Source: Phenylobacterium sp. (GTDB lineage Bacteria; Pseudomonadota; Alphaproteobacteria; Caulobacterales; Caulobacteraceae). Taken from it: a DNA stretch of 55,735 nucleotides. Shown piece after piece: positions 49,252-55,735 of this stretch. The stretch spans positions 1-55,735 of the forward strand of contig NZ_JAUYAF010000053.1 of the NCBI RefSeq assembly GCF_030693625.1, given 5' to 3'. Under the pieces are notes generated by a model. That model ran no database searches and had not been told where the DNA came from. It saw only the letters and a list, made by a program, of their open reading frames with translations. The translations under genes were made by a program, and so were the position numbers. Within the stretch, counting starts at the first letter, position 1. Each line of letters begins with the position of its first letter.

Positions 49252-49359
49252 TTAGAGACCGTTCAGCAGCTGGCGGAAGGCCGAGGCGGGCAGACGAGCC
49301 AGCTCGTCGGCGAAGGGGGCCATCAGGCGGTCGATCAGGCTTTCAATGGCGCGAGCCAT
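49252..49359 (-). CDS. 35-residue amphipathic microprotein
   Basis: MARAIESLIDRLMAPFADEL opens the protein and it ends RQLLNGL. It is likely one amphipathic helix with no membrane span. An AGGAG ribosome binding site lies six bases upstream and a good promoter (TTGCCA-17-TATATG) lies further up, so it is probably a real gene. A PhaR/AniA-like site overlaps the expected transcription start. The family is not recognised. Confidence 0.6.
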   Translation of the reverse strand: MARAIESLIDRLMAPFADELARLPASAFRQLLNGL

Positions 49360-49370
49360 GGGTAGCTCCT

Positions 49371-49386
49371 TTGTGCAATGCAGCAA
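49371..49386. promoter_or_regulatory. PhaR/AniA-like operator candidate
   Basis: On the minus strand TTGCTGCATTGCACAA, close to the PhaR-type TTGCTGCA-x-TGCA pattern also seen at 7506-7519. It lies between the -10 element and the ribosome binding site, where a repressor could block initiation. Confidence 0.35.
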
Positions 49387-49397
49387 TTGTTGCAGCG

Positions 49398-49426
49398 CAT
49401 ATAGGAGCGAAAGCCTTACGTGGCAA
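49398..49426 (-). promoter_or_regulatory. Promoter of the 49252 microprotein gene
   Basis: Minus strand -35 TTGCCA (49426-49421) and -10 TATATG (49403-49398), separated by 17 bases. This is one of the best sigma-70-like promoters in the window. The transcript would start about 30 bases before the start codon. Confidence 0.55.
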
Positions 49427-49506
49427 TATCTAAGCACCGCTCAGTCGAACTATTTTGCACACGCACGCACAGTTTTTTGCCGCGCTGCGTCATCACGCCG
49501 CCGTGT

Positions 49507-49746
49507 TCAGCCGTCGTCGTCGTCCGGCAGGTCGTCGGAGGGCCCGGCCTCGTAGTGCAGCAGGTCGCCGGGCTGGCAGTCCAGCTCGCGGCACAGGGCC
49601 GCCAGGGTGGAAAAGCGTACGGCGCGGGCCTTGCCGGTCTTGAGGATCGACAGGTTCGCGATGGTGACGCCGACGCGGTCGGCGAGTTCGGTGAGCGACA
49701 TGCGGCGTTCCAGCAGCACGCGGTCGAGCAGGACACGAATAGGCAT
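49507..49746 (-). CDS. XRE-family helix-turn-helix regulator
   Basis: 79 residues, almost only a Cro/CI-type DNA-binding domain: MSLTELADRVGVTIANLSILKTGKA, then RFSTLAALCRELDCQPGDLL. It has an acidic tail. It starts two bases past the DUF2975 gene stop, so it is in the same operon. Such small YozG-type regulators are usually paired with DUF2975 membrane proteins. It probably binds the tandem repeats at 50557-50593. Confidence 0.85.
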   Translation of the reverse strand: MPIRVLLDRVLLERRMSLTELADRVGVTIANLSILKTGKARAVRFSTLAALCRELDCQPGDLLHYEAGPSDDLPDDDDG

Positions 49747-49748
49747 GA

Positions 49749-50279
49749 TCAGATCGTCAGCTCCGCTTCGCGGCGCAGGCGCGCGCCTTCGCGGAACACC
49801 TCAGCGAGGACAAACACCACCAGCACCGAGAACCAGGCCGTCAGGCTGAAACCCTGGCTGCTCTTGGTCTGGGCCAGGTCGAGCCAGTCGCCGGCGAAGC
49901 GGACGGCGTAGCGCACCAGTTCCAGGCTGCCGAGCGCCAGGCCGATCACCCGCAGGCGCAGCACATTGTCGGGGTGGAAGGGGTCGCCGGCGGTCAGGGT
50001 GGCGAAGATCTGGCGCAGCCGCGCCACGATCACCTGCAGGCCGGCCATATAGAGGGCCGCGGCGAGCAGGCCCCCGGCCAGGACAGGACCGCGGCTGACC
50101 ACCGACGCCCCCTCGGCGCTCAGGGACAGGTTGGCGATCAGATCGGGATTGAAGCTCAGCAGCAGGGCGGCGAGCATCAGGACACCGACGACGCCGATGC
50201 CGATCCACAGGGCCACATAGACCACGTCGAGGATGATCTTCAGGAAGCTCGAAACCGAGCCGGGACCCAGGGCGCGCAT
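49749..50279 (-). CDS. DUF2975 family membrane protein
   Basis: 176 residues with four hydrophobic helices: one near the N terminus (VVYVALWIGIGVVGVLMLAA), one around GGLLAAALYMAG, and two in the C-terminal half. Between them is the family segment GDPFHPDNVLRLRVIGLAL. The start at 50279 is preferred over 50354 because GGGGAGAT precedes it. It is the middle gene of the three-gene operon. Its function is unknown; DUF2975/XRE pairs are widespread. Confidence 0.82.
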   Translation of the reverse strand: MRALGPGSVSSFLKIILDVVYVALWIGIGVVGVLMLAALLLSFNPDLIANLSLSAEGASVVSRGPVLAGGLLAAALYMAGLQVIVARLRQIFATLTAGDPFHPDNVLRLRVIGLALGSLELVRYAVRFAGDWLDLAQTKSSQGFSLTAWFSVLVVFVLAEVFREGARLRREAELTI

Positions 50280-50359
50280 CAACTGTATCTCCCCGCTGGC
50301 GTGGCTCCGCCGCCAACGCGGCGGCTGGCGGCGGGAAGCGTCTGGCTTGAGCACTTCTA

Positions 50360-50467
50360 CTAGCCGACCAGGGCGCCGGCCACCAAGGCCACCACGGGGA
50401 GGGCGGCGAGAACGACCACGACTTGCATCAGGGCGCGGTCCATCCAGTTCATCACAGGCGAAAACAT
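50360..50467 (-). CDS. 35-residue membrane microprotein, first gene of XRE/DUF2975 operon
   Basis: MFSPVMNWMDRALMQVVVVL, followed by an Ala/Val-rich hydrophobic run to the end (GALVG). One membrane helix with a charged N terminus, similar in size to small membrane peptides of toxin or stress type. GGAG lies about eight bases upstream of the start at 50467. It is followed by DUF2975 and XRE genes on the same strand. A toxin role is only speculation. Confidence 0.6.
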   Translation of the reverse strand: MFSPVMNWMDRALMQVVVVLAALPVVALVAGALVG

Positions 50468-50556
50468 GACTTCATCTCCAGGTTTGCGCCGCCTTGGCGG
50501 CGCTTGGTGTGGTGGGCGGCCCGTCGCCGCCCGATGTCGATAGTCAATATGGGCGC

Positions 50557-50593
50557 ATCGCTTTTCGATCAAGACAATTATCGAAAAACGATA
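50557..50593. promoter_or_regulatory. Tandem ATCG-N5-CGAT operator pair
   Basis: ATCGCTTTTCGAT (50557-50569) and TATCGAAAAACGATA (50579-50593) share the ATCG-N5-CGAT dyad and are centred 23 bases apart, close to two helical turns. On the minus strand a -35-like TTGATC and a -10-like TATTGA with 17-base spacing overlap this region. Autoregulation by the XRE protein of its operon is a natural reading. Confidence 0.5.
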
Positions 50594-50699
50594 TGAAACA
50601 TTGGTAATGTTGAGCTTGGAGGCGCGCAAACCCTTGCAATTGAACGGTTCGCGCCTGGCGACTATGGTCCGCGCTCTCGTCCCAACCGGAGGTTTCCCC

Positions 50700-51299
50700 A
50701 TGGCGCTCAAGCTCGAACCCGGTGCGCGGCTGGTGGTGGCGACCCACAATCCAGGCAAGGTCGTGGAGATCGCCGCCATCCTGGAGAACCGTTTCTCCCT
50801 GGTGACCGCCGGCGAGCTGGGCCTGGCCGAGCCCGAGGAGACCGAGACCACCTTCGTCGGCAACGCCCTGCTGAAGGCCCGCGCCGCCGCCGACGCCAGC
50901 GGCCTGATCGCGCTGGCCGATGATTCCGGCCTGTCGGTGGCCGCCCTCGACGGCGCCCCGGGTATCTTCTCGGCGCGCTGGGCGGGGCCGGGGAAGGACT
51001 TCGCCGTGGCCATGGGCAAGGTTCAGGAACGGGTGGAAGAGAGCGGCTCGGAGAATCTCGCCTGCTGGTTCACCAGCGCGCTGGCCGTCGCCTGGCCGGA
51101 CGGCCCCGCCGTCGTCGTCGAGGGCCGGGTGGACGGGACCCTGACCTTTCCCGGGCGCGGAACCCGGGGCTTCGGCTACGACCCCATCTTCACGCCGCTC
51201 GGCCACGACCTGACCTTCGGGGAGATGGACCCCGCCGCCAAGGACGCCATGAGCCACCGGGCGCTCGCCTTCGCGAAGCTCAAGGCCGCCATCCTTTGA
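50700..51299 (+). CDS. rdgB: RdgB/HAM1 family non-canonical purine NTP pyrophosphatase
   Basis: 199 residues. House-cleaning enzyme removing ITP/XTP/dITP from the nucleotide pool. Landmarks: [14 protein letters not shown] at the start, [18 protein letters not shown], the conserved GFGYDPIF and the late [13 protein letters not shown]. The start at 50700 (MALKLEPG) has GGAGG upstream; the frame upstream to 50601 is not supported. Confidence 0.95.
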   Translation: MALKLEPGARLVVATHNPGKVVEIAAILENRFSLVTAGELGLAEPEETETTFVGNALLKARAAADASGLIALADDSGLSVAALDGAPGIFSARWAGPGKDFAVAMGKVQERVEESGSENLACWFTSALAVAWPDGPAVVVEGRVDGTLTFPGRGTRGFGYDPIFTPLGHDLTFGEMDPAAKDAMSHRALAFAKLKAAIL

Positions 51300-52450
51300 C
51301 GCCGCTGGCGCCGCTCGGGGTCTATATCCACTGGCCCTACTGCGCGCGCATCTGCCCATATTGCGACTTCAACGTCCTGCGGGACCGAGGGCGAGGTGAA
51401 GAACAGCGCGCCCTGAAGGCCGCCATCCTCGCTGATCTGCGCCGGCAGCGGGAGCTGACCGGCCCCCGAGATCTGACCTCCATCTTCCTGGGGGGCGGCA
51501 CGCCGTCGCTGATGGATCCCGAGTGGGCCGGGGAGATGATCGCCCTTTGCCGAAGCCTCTGGACGCCCGCGCCGGACCTGGAGATCACCCTGGAGGCCAA
51601 TCCGACCGACGCCGAGGCCGGGCGGTTCGCGGGCTTCGCCGCCGCCGGGGTGCAGCGGCTGTCCCTGGGGGTCCAGGCCCTGGATGACGCCAGCCTCGCC
51701 CTGCTCGGCCGCAACCACGGGGCTGACGAGGCCCGGCGCGCGGCAGCCCTCGGCGCGAAGCTGTTCCCGCGCCTGTCGCTGGACCTGATCTATGCGCGCC
51801 CCGGCCAGACCGCCGACGCCTGGCGGGCTGAACTCGCCGAGGCCATCGGCCTGGGCGCCGAGCACCTGTCGCCCTACCAGCTCACCATCGAGGCCGGCAC
51901 CGCCTTCGACCGCGCCGTGAAACGGGGGACCCTGGTCCCGCCCGGCGAGGACCTGGCCGCCGAACTGTTCGACGTGACCCAGGAGTCCCTGACCGCCGCC
52001 GGTTTTTCCGCCTATGAGGTCTCCAACCACGCGCTGGGCGAGGCTGCCCGCTCCCGGCACAACCTCGTCTATTGGCGCGGCCAGGACTATGTGGGCGCGG
52101 GGCCCGGCGCCCACGGCCGCCTGACCCTGGACGGCGCCCGCACCGCCACCTTCGCCGCCGCCCGCCCCGCCGACTACATCGCCCAGGTCGCCGAGACCGG
52201 CCTCGGCTGGGCGACCCGCGAGACGCTGTCACCCCGACAGGCCGCCGAGGAGCGCCTGCTGGCCGGCCTGCGGATTGAGGAGGGCCTGACCTTCGCCGAG
52301 ATCACCGCGCTGGCCCTCGATCCCGCCCATCCCGAGGTGCGGCGCCTGATCGACGCCGGCCTCCTCGCCGCCGATCCCGAGCGCCTGCGCGCCACCCCGG
52401 CGGGGCGCCTGGTCCTCAACTGGGTCACCAGCCGCCTGGCCCTGGCCTGA
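51296..52450 (+). CDS. hemW: Radical SAM family heme chaperone HemW
   Basis: 384 residues. The radical SAM cysteines are in [11 protein letters not shown] (Cys16, Cys20, Cys23), with [11 protein letters not shown] before them. Later landmarks are [21 protein letters not shown] and [11 protein letters not shown]. HemW delivers heme to membrane targets in the cytoplasm. It starts with TTG, overlapping the rdgB stop by four bases. Confidence 0.93.
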   Translation: MTPLAPLGVYIHWPYCARICPYCDFNVLRDRGRGEEQRALKAAILADLRRQRELTGPRDLTSIFLGGGTPSLMDPEWAGEMIALCRSLWTPAPDLEITLEANPTDAEAGRFAGFAAAGVQRLSLGVQALDDASLALLGRNHGADEARRAAALGAKLFPRLSLDLIYARPGQTADAWRAELAEAIGLGAEHLSPYQLTIEAGTAFDRAVKRGTLVPPGEDLAAELFDVTQESLTAAGFSAYEVSNHALGEAARSRHNLVYWRGQDYVGAGPGAHGRLTLDGARTATFAAARPADYIAQVAETGLGWATRETLSPRQAAEERLLAGLRIEEGLTFAEITALALDPAHPEVRRLIDAGLLAADPERLRATPAGRLVLNWVTSRLALA

Positions 52451-52463
52451 GCCCAAGCTTGCC

Positions 52464-53366
52464 ATGGGCGGCCGAACCGGCGATTCCTCGCCCATGTCCC
52501 CCCGCCCGCCGCCACCCGAACTCTCGCAAGCGCCCCTGGCGCCGGGCCTCTATCTGGTGGCGACGCCGATCGGCAATCTGCGGGACATCACCCTGCGCGC
52601 CCTCGACGTGCTGTCGGCCTGCGACCTCGTCCTGGCCGAGGACACCCGGGTGGCGGGCAAGCTGCTGAGCGCCTACGGCCTGTCGAAGAAGCTGGAGCGC
52701 TATGACGAGCACTCCGCCGACCGCGCCGGCCCCAAGGCCCTGCAGATCTTGAGCGAAGGCGGCCGGGTGGCTCTGGTGTCCGACGCCGGCACGCCGCTGG
52801 TCTCCGACCCGGGATATCGCCTGGCCCGGGAGGCGATGGCGGAGGGGCTGCCGGTCTATCCGATCCCGGGCGCCTCGGCCCTGCTCGCGGGGCTCACCGT
52901 CGCGGGCCTGCCCACCGACCGCTTCCTGTTCGCCGGCTTCCCGCCCCCCAAGAGCGCCGCGCGCCGAACCTTCTTCCAGGAACTGGCCGGCCTGCGGGCC
53001 ACCCTGGTGTTCTTCGAGGGCGGGTCGCGCGTGGCCGCCAGCCTCGCCGACATGGCCGCCGTCTTCGGGCCTCGCGAGGCCGCCGTGGCCCGCGAGCTCA
53101 CCAAGCTTTACGAGACCGTGACCCGGGCGCCCCTGGATCAGCTGGCCGCCGACAAGCGGTTCGCGTCCCCCAAGGGGGAGTTCGTCATTGTGGTCGGCCC
53201 CGGCCGTGAGGAGGCCGCCACGCAGGCCGATGTCGATACAGCCCTGACCCAGGCCCTGGAGCGCCTGGGCACGGCCGACGCCGCCAGCGAGGTGGCCAAG
53301 GCGCTGGGCCTGCCCCGCCGAGACCTCTACAAGCGCGCCATGGCCCTCAAGGACGCCAAGCCGTGA
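52464..53366 (+). CDS. rsmI: 16S rRNA (cytidine(1402)-2'-O)-methyltransferase RsmI
   Basis: 300 residues. SAM-dependent methylation of C1402 in the 30S P site. Landmarks: LYLVATPIGNLRDITLRAL, LAEDTRVAGKLLS, VSDAGTPLVSDPGYRL, then YPIPGASALLAGL. The start at 52464 is followed by a Pro-rich 30-residue leader; a start at residue 11 (MSPRPPPPE) is also possible. It overlaps yraN by four bases. Confidence 0.95.
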   Translation: MGGRTGDSSPMSPRPPPPELSQAPLAPGLYLVATPIGNLRDITLRALDVLSACDLVLAEDTRVAGKLLSAYGLSKKLERYDEHSADRAGPKALQILSEGGRVALVSDAGTPLVSDPGYRLAREAMAEGLPVYPIPGASALLAGLTVAGLPTDRFLFAGFPPPKSAARRTFFQELAGLRATLVFFEGGSRVAASLADMAAVFGPREAAVARELTKLYETVTRAPLDQLAADKRFASPKGEFVIVVGPGREEAATQADVDTALTQALERLGTADAASEVAKALGLPRRDLYKRAMALKDAKP

Positions 53367-53737
53367 CCCCCATCCGCCAGGCCCGTGGGGCGGCGGCCCG
53401 GCTGTCGGGCCGGCGCGCCGAGGTCTGGGCGGCGATCTGGCTGATGCTGAAGGGTTACCGCATCCTGGGCTTTCGCCTGAAAACCCCCCAGGCCGAAATC
53501 GACCTGCTGGCCCATCGGGGCGGGGTCCTGGCTGTGGTCGAGGTCAAGTCGCGCACCACGATGCTGGCGGCGATGGAGGCGGTCAGCGCCGATCAGCGGG
53601 CCCGGCTGCGGCGCGCCGGAGCCACTCTGGCCGCCCGCCGGCCGGCCCTGCACAACGCCGCCGTGCGTCTGGACCTTATCGCCCTCGCGCCGGGCAGACT
53701 TCCAAGACATAGTCCAGACGCCTGGAGAGGTGCGTGA
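53363..53737 (+). CDS. yraN: YraN family protein (UPF0102)
   Basis: 124 residues, predicted endonuclease-like fold. Landmarks: GRRAEVWAAIWLMLKGYRIL, then EIDLLAHRGGVLAVVEVKSRT, a PD-(D/E)XK-type core (AEIDLL and VEVK). The function in the cell is unproven; it is commonly next to rsmI, as here. It starts with GTG overlapping the rsmI stop. Confidence 0.9.
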   Translation: MTPIRQARGAAARLSGRRAEVWAAIWLMLKGYRILGFRLKTPQAEIDLLAHRGGVLAVVEVKSRTTMLAAMEAVSADQRARLRRAGATLAARRPALHNAAVRLDLIALAPGRLPRHSPDAWRGA

Positions 53738-53743
53738 GCTGTC

Positions 53744-54559
53744 ATGAGTCGCGAAGACGCTGAGGCCTATCTGACCCAAGCGGGGCAGTGCGTGGACGGC
53801 GACTTCCCCCTGCTGGAAGCCGCCATCGCCTGCGCCCTGCACGAGGACCCCAGCCGCGACGCCCAGCAGGCCCGCGACCTCGGCGAGTCCGGGATTGAGC
53901 ACCTGACCCAGCGCCTGGCCACCGAAAGCCCCGAGGAAGCCCTGGCCGAGACCATGGCCGGGGACCTGGCCCTGGGGGGAGACCTCTTCACCTACGAGCA
54001 CCCCGACAACGCCGACATCCTGTCGGTGGCCGAGCGCCGCAAGGGCCTGCCGGTGGCCCTGGGAATCTACTACCTGCACGTCGCACGCAAATGCGGCCTC
54101 AGCGTCCAGGGCGTCGACTTCCCCGGCCACTTCCTGCTGCGGATCGAAACCCATGAGGGGCCCCTGGCCCTCGACCCCTACAGCGAGGGCCGGGTGGTCC
54201 TGCCCTCGGAGCTCACCCGGCGGGCCCTGCACGCCGGCCTCACCCCCAACGTCGCCGACCGTCTGGACCGGCTGATGGCGCCCGCCCCCGACCGCGCCGT
54301 GCTGATGCGGCTGCAGAACAACATCTTCGCCCGGGCCGTGGCGGCTCGCGACTTCGGCCGCGCCGAACGCGCCGCCCTGCGCCGCGCCCTGCTGGACCCC
54401 AGCGACCACCGCCCCTGGCTGGACGTCGCCGCCGCCCGCGAGGGCCAGGGCGCCCTGGCCGGCGCCCTCCAGGCCCTGGCCCAGGCCTCGACCCTGGACG
54501 GCGGCGCGGCGCTGGCCGCCCGCGCCCACCGCGAGCGTGTGCGGCTGCAACTCAACTAA
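53744..54559 (+). CDS. SirB1 family protein (transglutaminase-like/TPR)
   Basis: 271 residues. The N-terminal transglutaminase-like domain contains HLTQRLATES and LSVAERRKGLPVALGIYYLHVA and then DFPGHFLLRI, the standard SirB1 segments. The C-terminal half is helical and TPR-like (AALRRALLDPSDHRPWLDVA). The cysteine of true transglutaminases is not obvious, so it may be non-catalytic. It follows yraN by six bases. Confidence 0.85.
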   Translation: MSREDAEAYLTQAGQCVDGDFPLLEAAIACALHEDPSRDAQQARDLGESGIEHLTQRLATESPEEALAETMAGDLALGGDLFTYEHPDNADILSVAERRKGLPVALGIYYLHVARKCGLSVQGVDFPGHFLLRIETHEGPLALDPYSEGRVVLPSELTRRALHAGLTPNVADRLDRLMAPAPDRAVLMRLQNNIFARAVAARDFGRAERAALRRALLDPSDHRPWLDVAAAREGQGALAGALQALAQASTLDGGAALAARAHRERVRLQLN

Positions 54560-54624
54560 GCAGCGCTGGCGCTCGCGCCCGCCCCGACCTATCTGAACGC
54601 CTCAGCTAGCAAGGAAGCCCGCCC

Positions 54625-55572
54625 ATGTCCCTGAAGGTCGCCGTCCAGATGGACCCCCTCGAGGGGATCAATATCGAAGGCGATACGACCTTCCTGATGA
54701 TGCAGTCGGCCCAGGAACGGGGCCACACCCTGTGGGTCTACACGCCCGAGCGGATGGCCCTGGAGAGCGGCAGGCTCACCGCCAAGGGCCGTTCGGTGAC
54801 CGTCCAGCCGGTGAAGGGCGCTCACGCGACCTTCGGCCCGTGGGAGACCCGCGACCTGTCGGAATGCGATGTCGTCCTGCTGCGCCAGGACCCGCCCTTC
54901 GACATGGCCTACATCACCTCGACCCATTTCCTGGACGCCATCCACCCCAAGACCCTGGTGGTGAACAACCCCACCGAGGTGCGCAACGCGCCGGAAAAGC
55001 TGTTCGTCACCACCTTCCCGGGCGTGCAGCCGCCGACCCTGATCACCTCGGATCTCGAGGCGATCTATGAGTTCCGCGCCCGCCAGGGCGATATCGTGCT
55101 CAAGCCGCTGAATGGCGCGGGCGGCTCGGGCGTGGCGCGGCTGCTGGCCGACGACCCCAATCTGGACGCCATGCTGGACCTGCACCGGATGATCAGCCGC
55201 GAGCCGGTCATCGCCCAAAAGTACGTGCCGGCGGTGGTGAAGGGCGACAAGCGCATCCTGCTGGTGGACGGCGAGCCGGTGGGGGCCATCAACCGCGTGC
55301 CCAGCGCCGGTCAGATCCGCTCCAACCTGGCGGTCGGCGGCCGCGCCGAGGCCGTGGAGCTGACGGCGCGGGACCTGGAGCTGTGCGGCGTCATCGGGCC
55401 GGAGCTGAAACGCCGGGGCCTGATGTTCGTCGGCATCGACGTGATCGGCGACTACCTCACCGAGATCAATGTGACCTCACCCACGGGGGCGGTGGCCTTG
55501 AAGAGGTTCACCGGCGTCGATGCGACAGTCCTGCTCTGGGAACGTGTTGAAGCGATTCGCGCCACAGTCTAG
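54625..55572 (+). CDS. gshB: Glutathione synthetase
   Basis: 315 residues, ATP-grasp fold. Joins gamma-glutamylcysteine and glycine. Landmarks: [19 protein letters not shown] at the start, ILKP-like [18 protein letters not shown] for ATP binding, and [21 protein letters not shown] near the end. A good AAGGAAG ribosome binding site lies before the start at 54625. It ends the plus-strand run. Confidence 0.96.
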   Translation: MSLKVAVQMDPLEGINIEGDTTFLMMQSAQERGHTLWVYTPERMALESGRLTAKGRSVTVQPVKGAHATFGPWETRDLSECDVVLLRQDPPFDMAYITSTHFLDAIHPKTLVVNNPTEVRNAPEKLFVTTFPGVQPPTLITSDLEAIYEFRARQGDIVLKPLNGAGGSGVARLLADDPNLDAMLDLHRMISREPVIAQKYVPAVVKGDKRILLVDGEPVGAINRVPSAGQIRSNLAVGGRAEAVELTARDLELCGVIGPELKRRGLMFVGIDVIGDYLTEINVTSPTGAVALKRFTGVDATVLLWERVEAIRATV

Positions 55573-55594
55573 CTTCTGAGATGAGAAGAGTGGT

Positions 55595-55735
55595 CTAGGT
55601 GTCGTTTCCAAGAAGGTTGTTCACACGCTGCCATGGTGTGAGACCGGCGATGCCGGAGTGGGGTCTGTGGAGATTGTAGGTTCTGGTCCAGGGCTCGATG
55701 GCCTGGGCCCGCTCGGCTGAGGATCGATAGGGCCT
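55595..55735 (-). mobile_element. C-terminal end of an IS transposase (IS3/IS481 DDE type), partial
   Basis: Frame open from the window edge on the minus strand to the stop at 55595-55597, giving 46 residues. The sequence RTYNLHRPHSGIAGLTPWQR is the C-terminal signature of IS3/IS481-type DDE integrases (YN..RPH..L...TP). The rest of the element is outside the window. No clear terminal inverted repeat could be assigned in the 22 bases between gshB and the stop. Confidence 0.85.

Overview
The window is GC-rich, dense in genes, and looks like chromosomal DNA from an alphaproteobacterium, most likely a Caulobacteraceae member (Phenylobacterium or Caulobacter type). The pointers are a ChvI-ChvG / short HPr kinase / EIIA-Man / HPr block, a ribosomal protein S16 with a long Ala-Glu-Pro tail, PseB-PseC (FlmA-FlmB) flagellin-glycosylation genes, a SahR-type palindrome before ahcY, and an hrcA-grpE pair. 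The genus call is inference from gene content, not from an alignment.

Layout. 1-2.1 kb: end of ffh, then rpsP and rimM. 2.1-12 kb: mixed small genes (PEP-mutase-like enzyme, zinc-finger protein, orphan ABC ATPase, tRNA-Arg(CCG), GPH-family symporter, tyrosine phosphatase, glycosyltransferase-like protein, lipoprotein, heme N-demethylase-like protein, VanZ-like protein, HAD hydrolase, pterin dehydratase). 12-14.3 kb: pseB-pseC. 14.4-19.7 kb: a large unknown protein divergent from chvI-chvG-hprK-EIIA-HPr, which couples envelope-stress signalling to a regulatory PTS. 19.7-20.2 kb: a 450-bp cassette with near-perfect 40-bp terminal inverted repeats and one GxxExxY (PD-(D/E)XK-like) gene. 20.2-24.9 kb: ABC exporter, MmcQ/YjbR, bioB, CYTH-CHAD protein. 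24.95-29.7 kb: ahcY with its operator, pdxY, a serine hydrolase, a second gene-less copy of the inverted repeats, rarD. 29.8-37.7 kb: asd, thioesterase, EVE protein, DUF6134 protein, M16 protease and TPR protein. 37.7-42 kb: leuC-leuD-leuB interleaved with a VOC gene and an ABM monooxygenase gene. 42-44.4 kb: a reductase divergent from a LysR regulator and a GFA protein. 44.5-45.7 kb: rplS and trmD. 45.8-55.6 kb: tesB, grpE, hrcA, rph, a small XRE/DUF2975/microprotein operon, rdgB, hemW, rsmI, yraN, sirB1-like gene and gshB. The window ends inside an IS-type transposase.

Two large-scale points stand out. First, rpsP-rimM-trmD-rplS is normally contiguous. Here ffh-rpsP-rimM ends at 2.1 kb on the plus strand and trmD-rplS lies at 44.5-45.7 kb on the minus strand. 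Inverting the segment between them would restore the standard order, so this looks like a chromosomal inversion or a similar rearrangement. Second, the inverted-repeat cassette at 19.7 kb and its gene-less relative at 28.6 kb look like members of a small, poorly described mobile or repeat family carrying a nuclease-fold protein. This is the best candidate for an undescribed system here.

Three microproteins of 34-35 residues with good ribosome binding sites (8.4, 49.3 and 50.4 kb) are annotated. Two of the window's small genes (at 7.2 and 49.3 kb) share an upstream TTGCTGCA-N-TGCA motif resembling PhaR/AniA operators. No CRISPR array, rRNA, origin or riboswitch was recognised.
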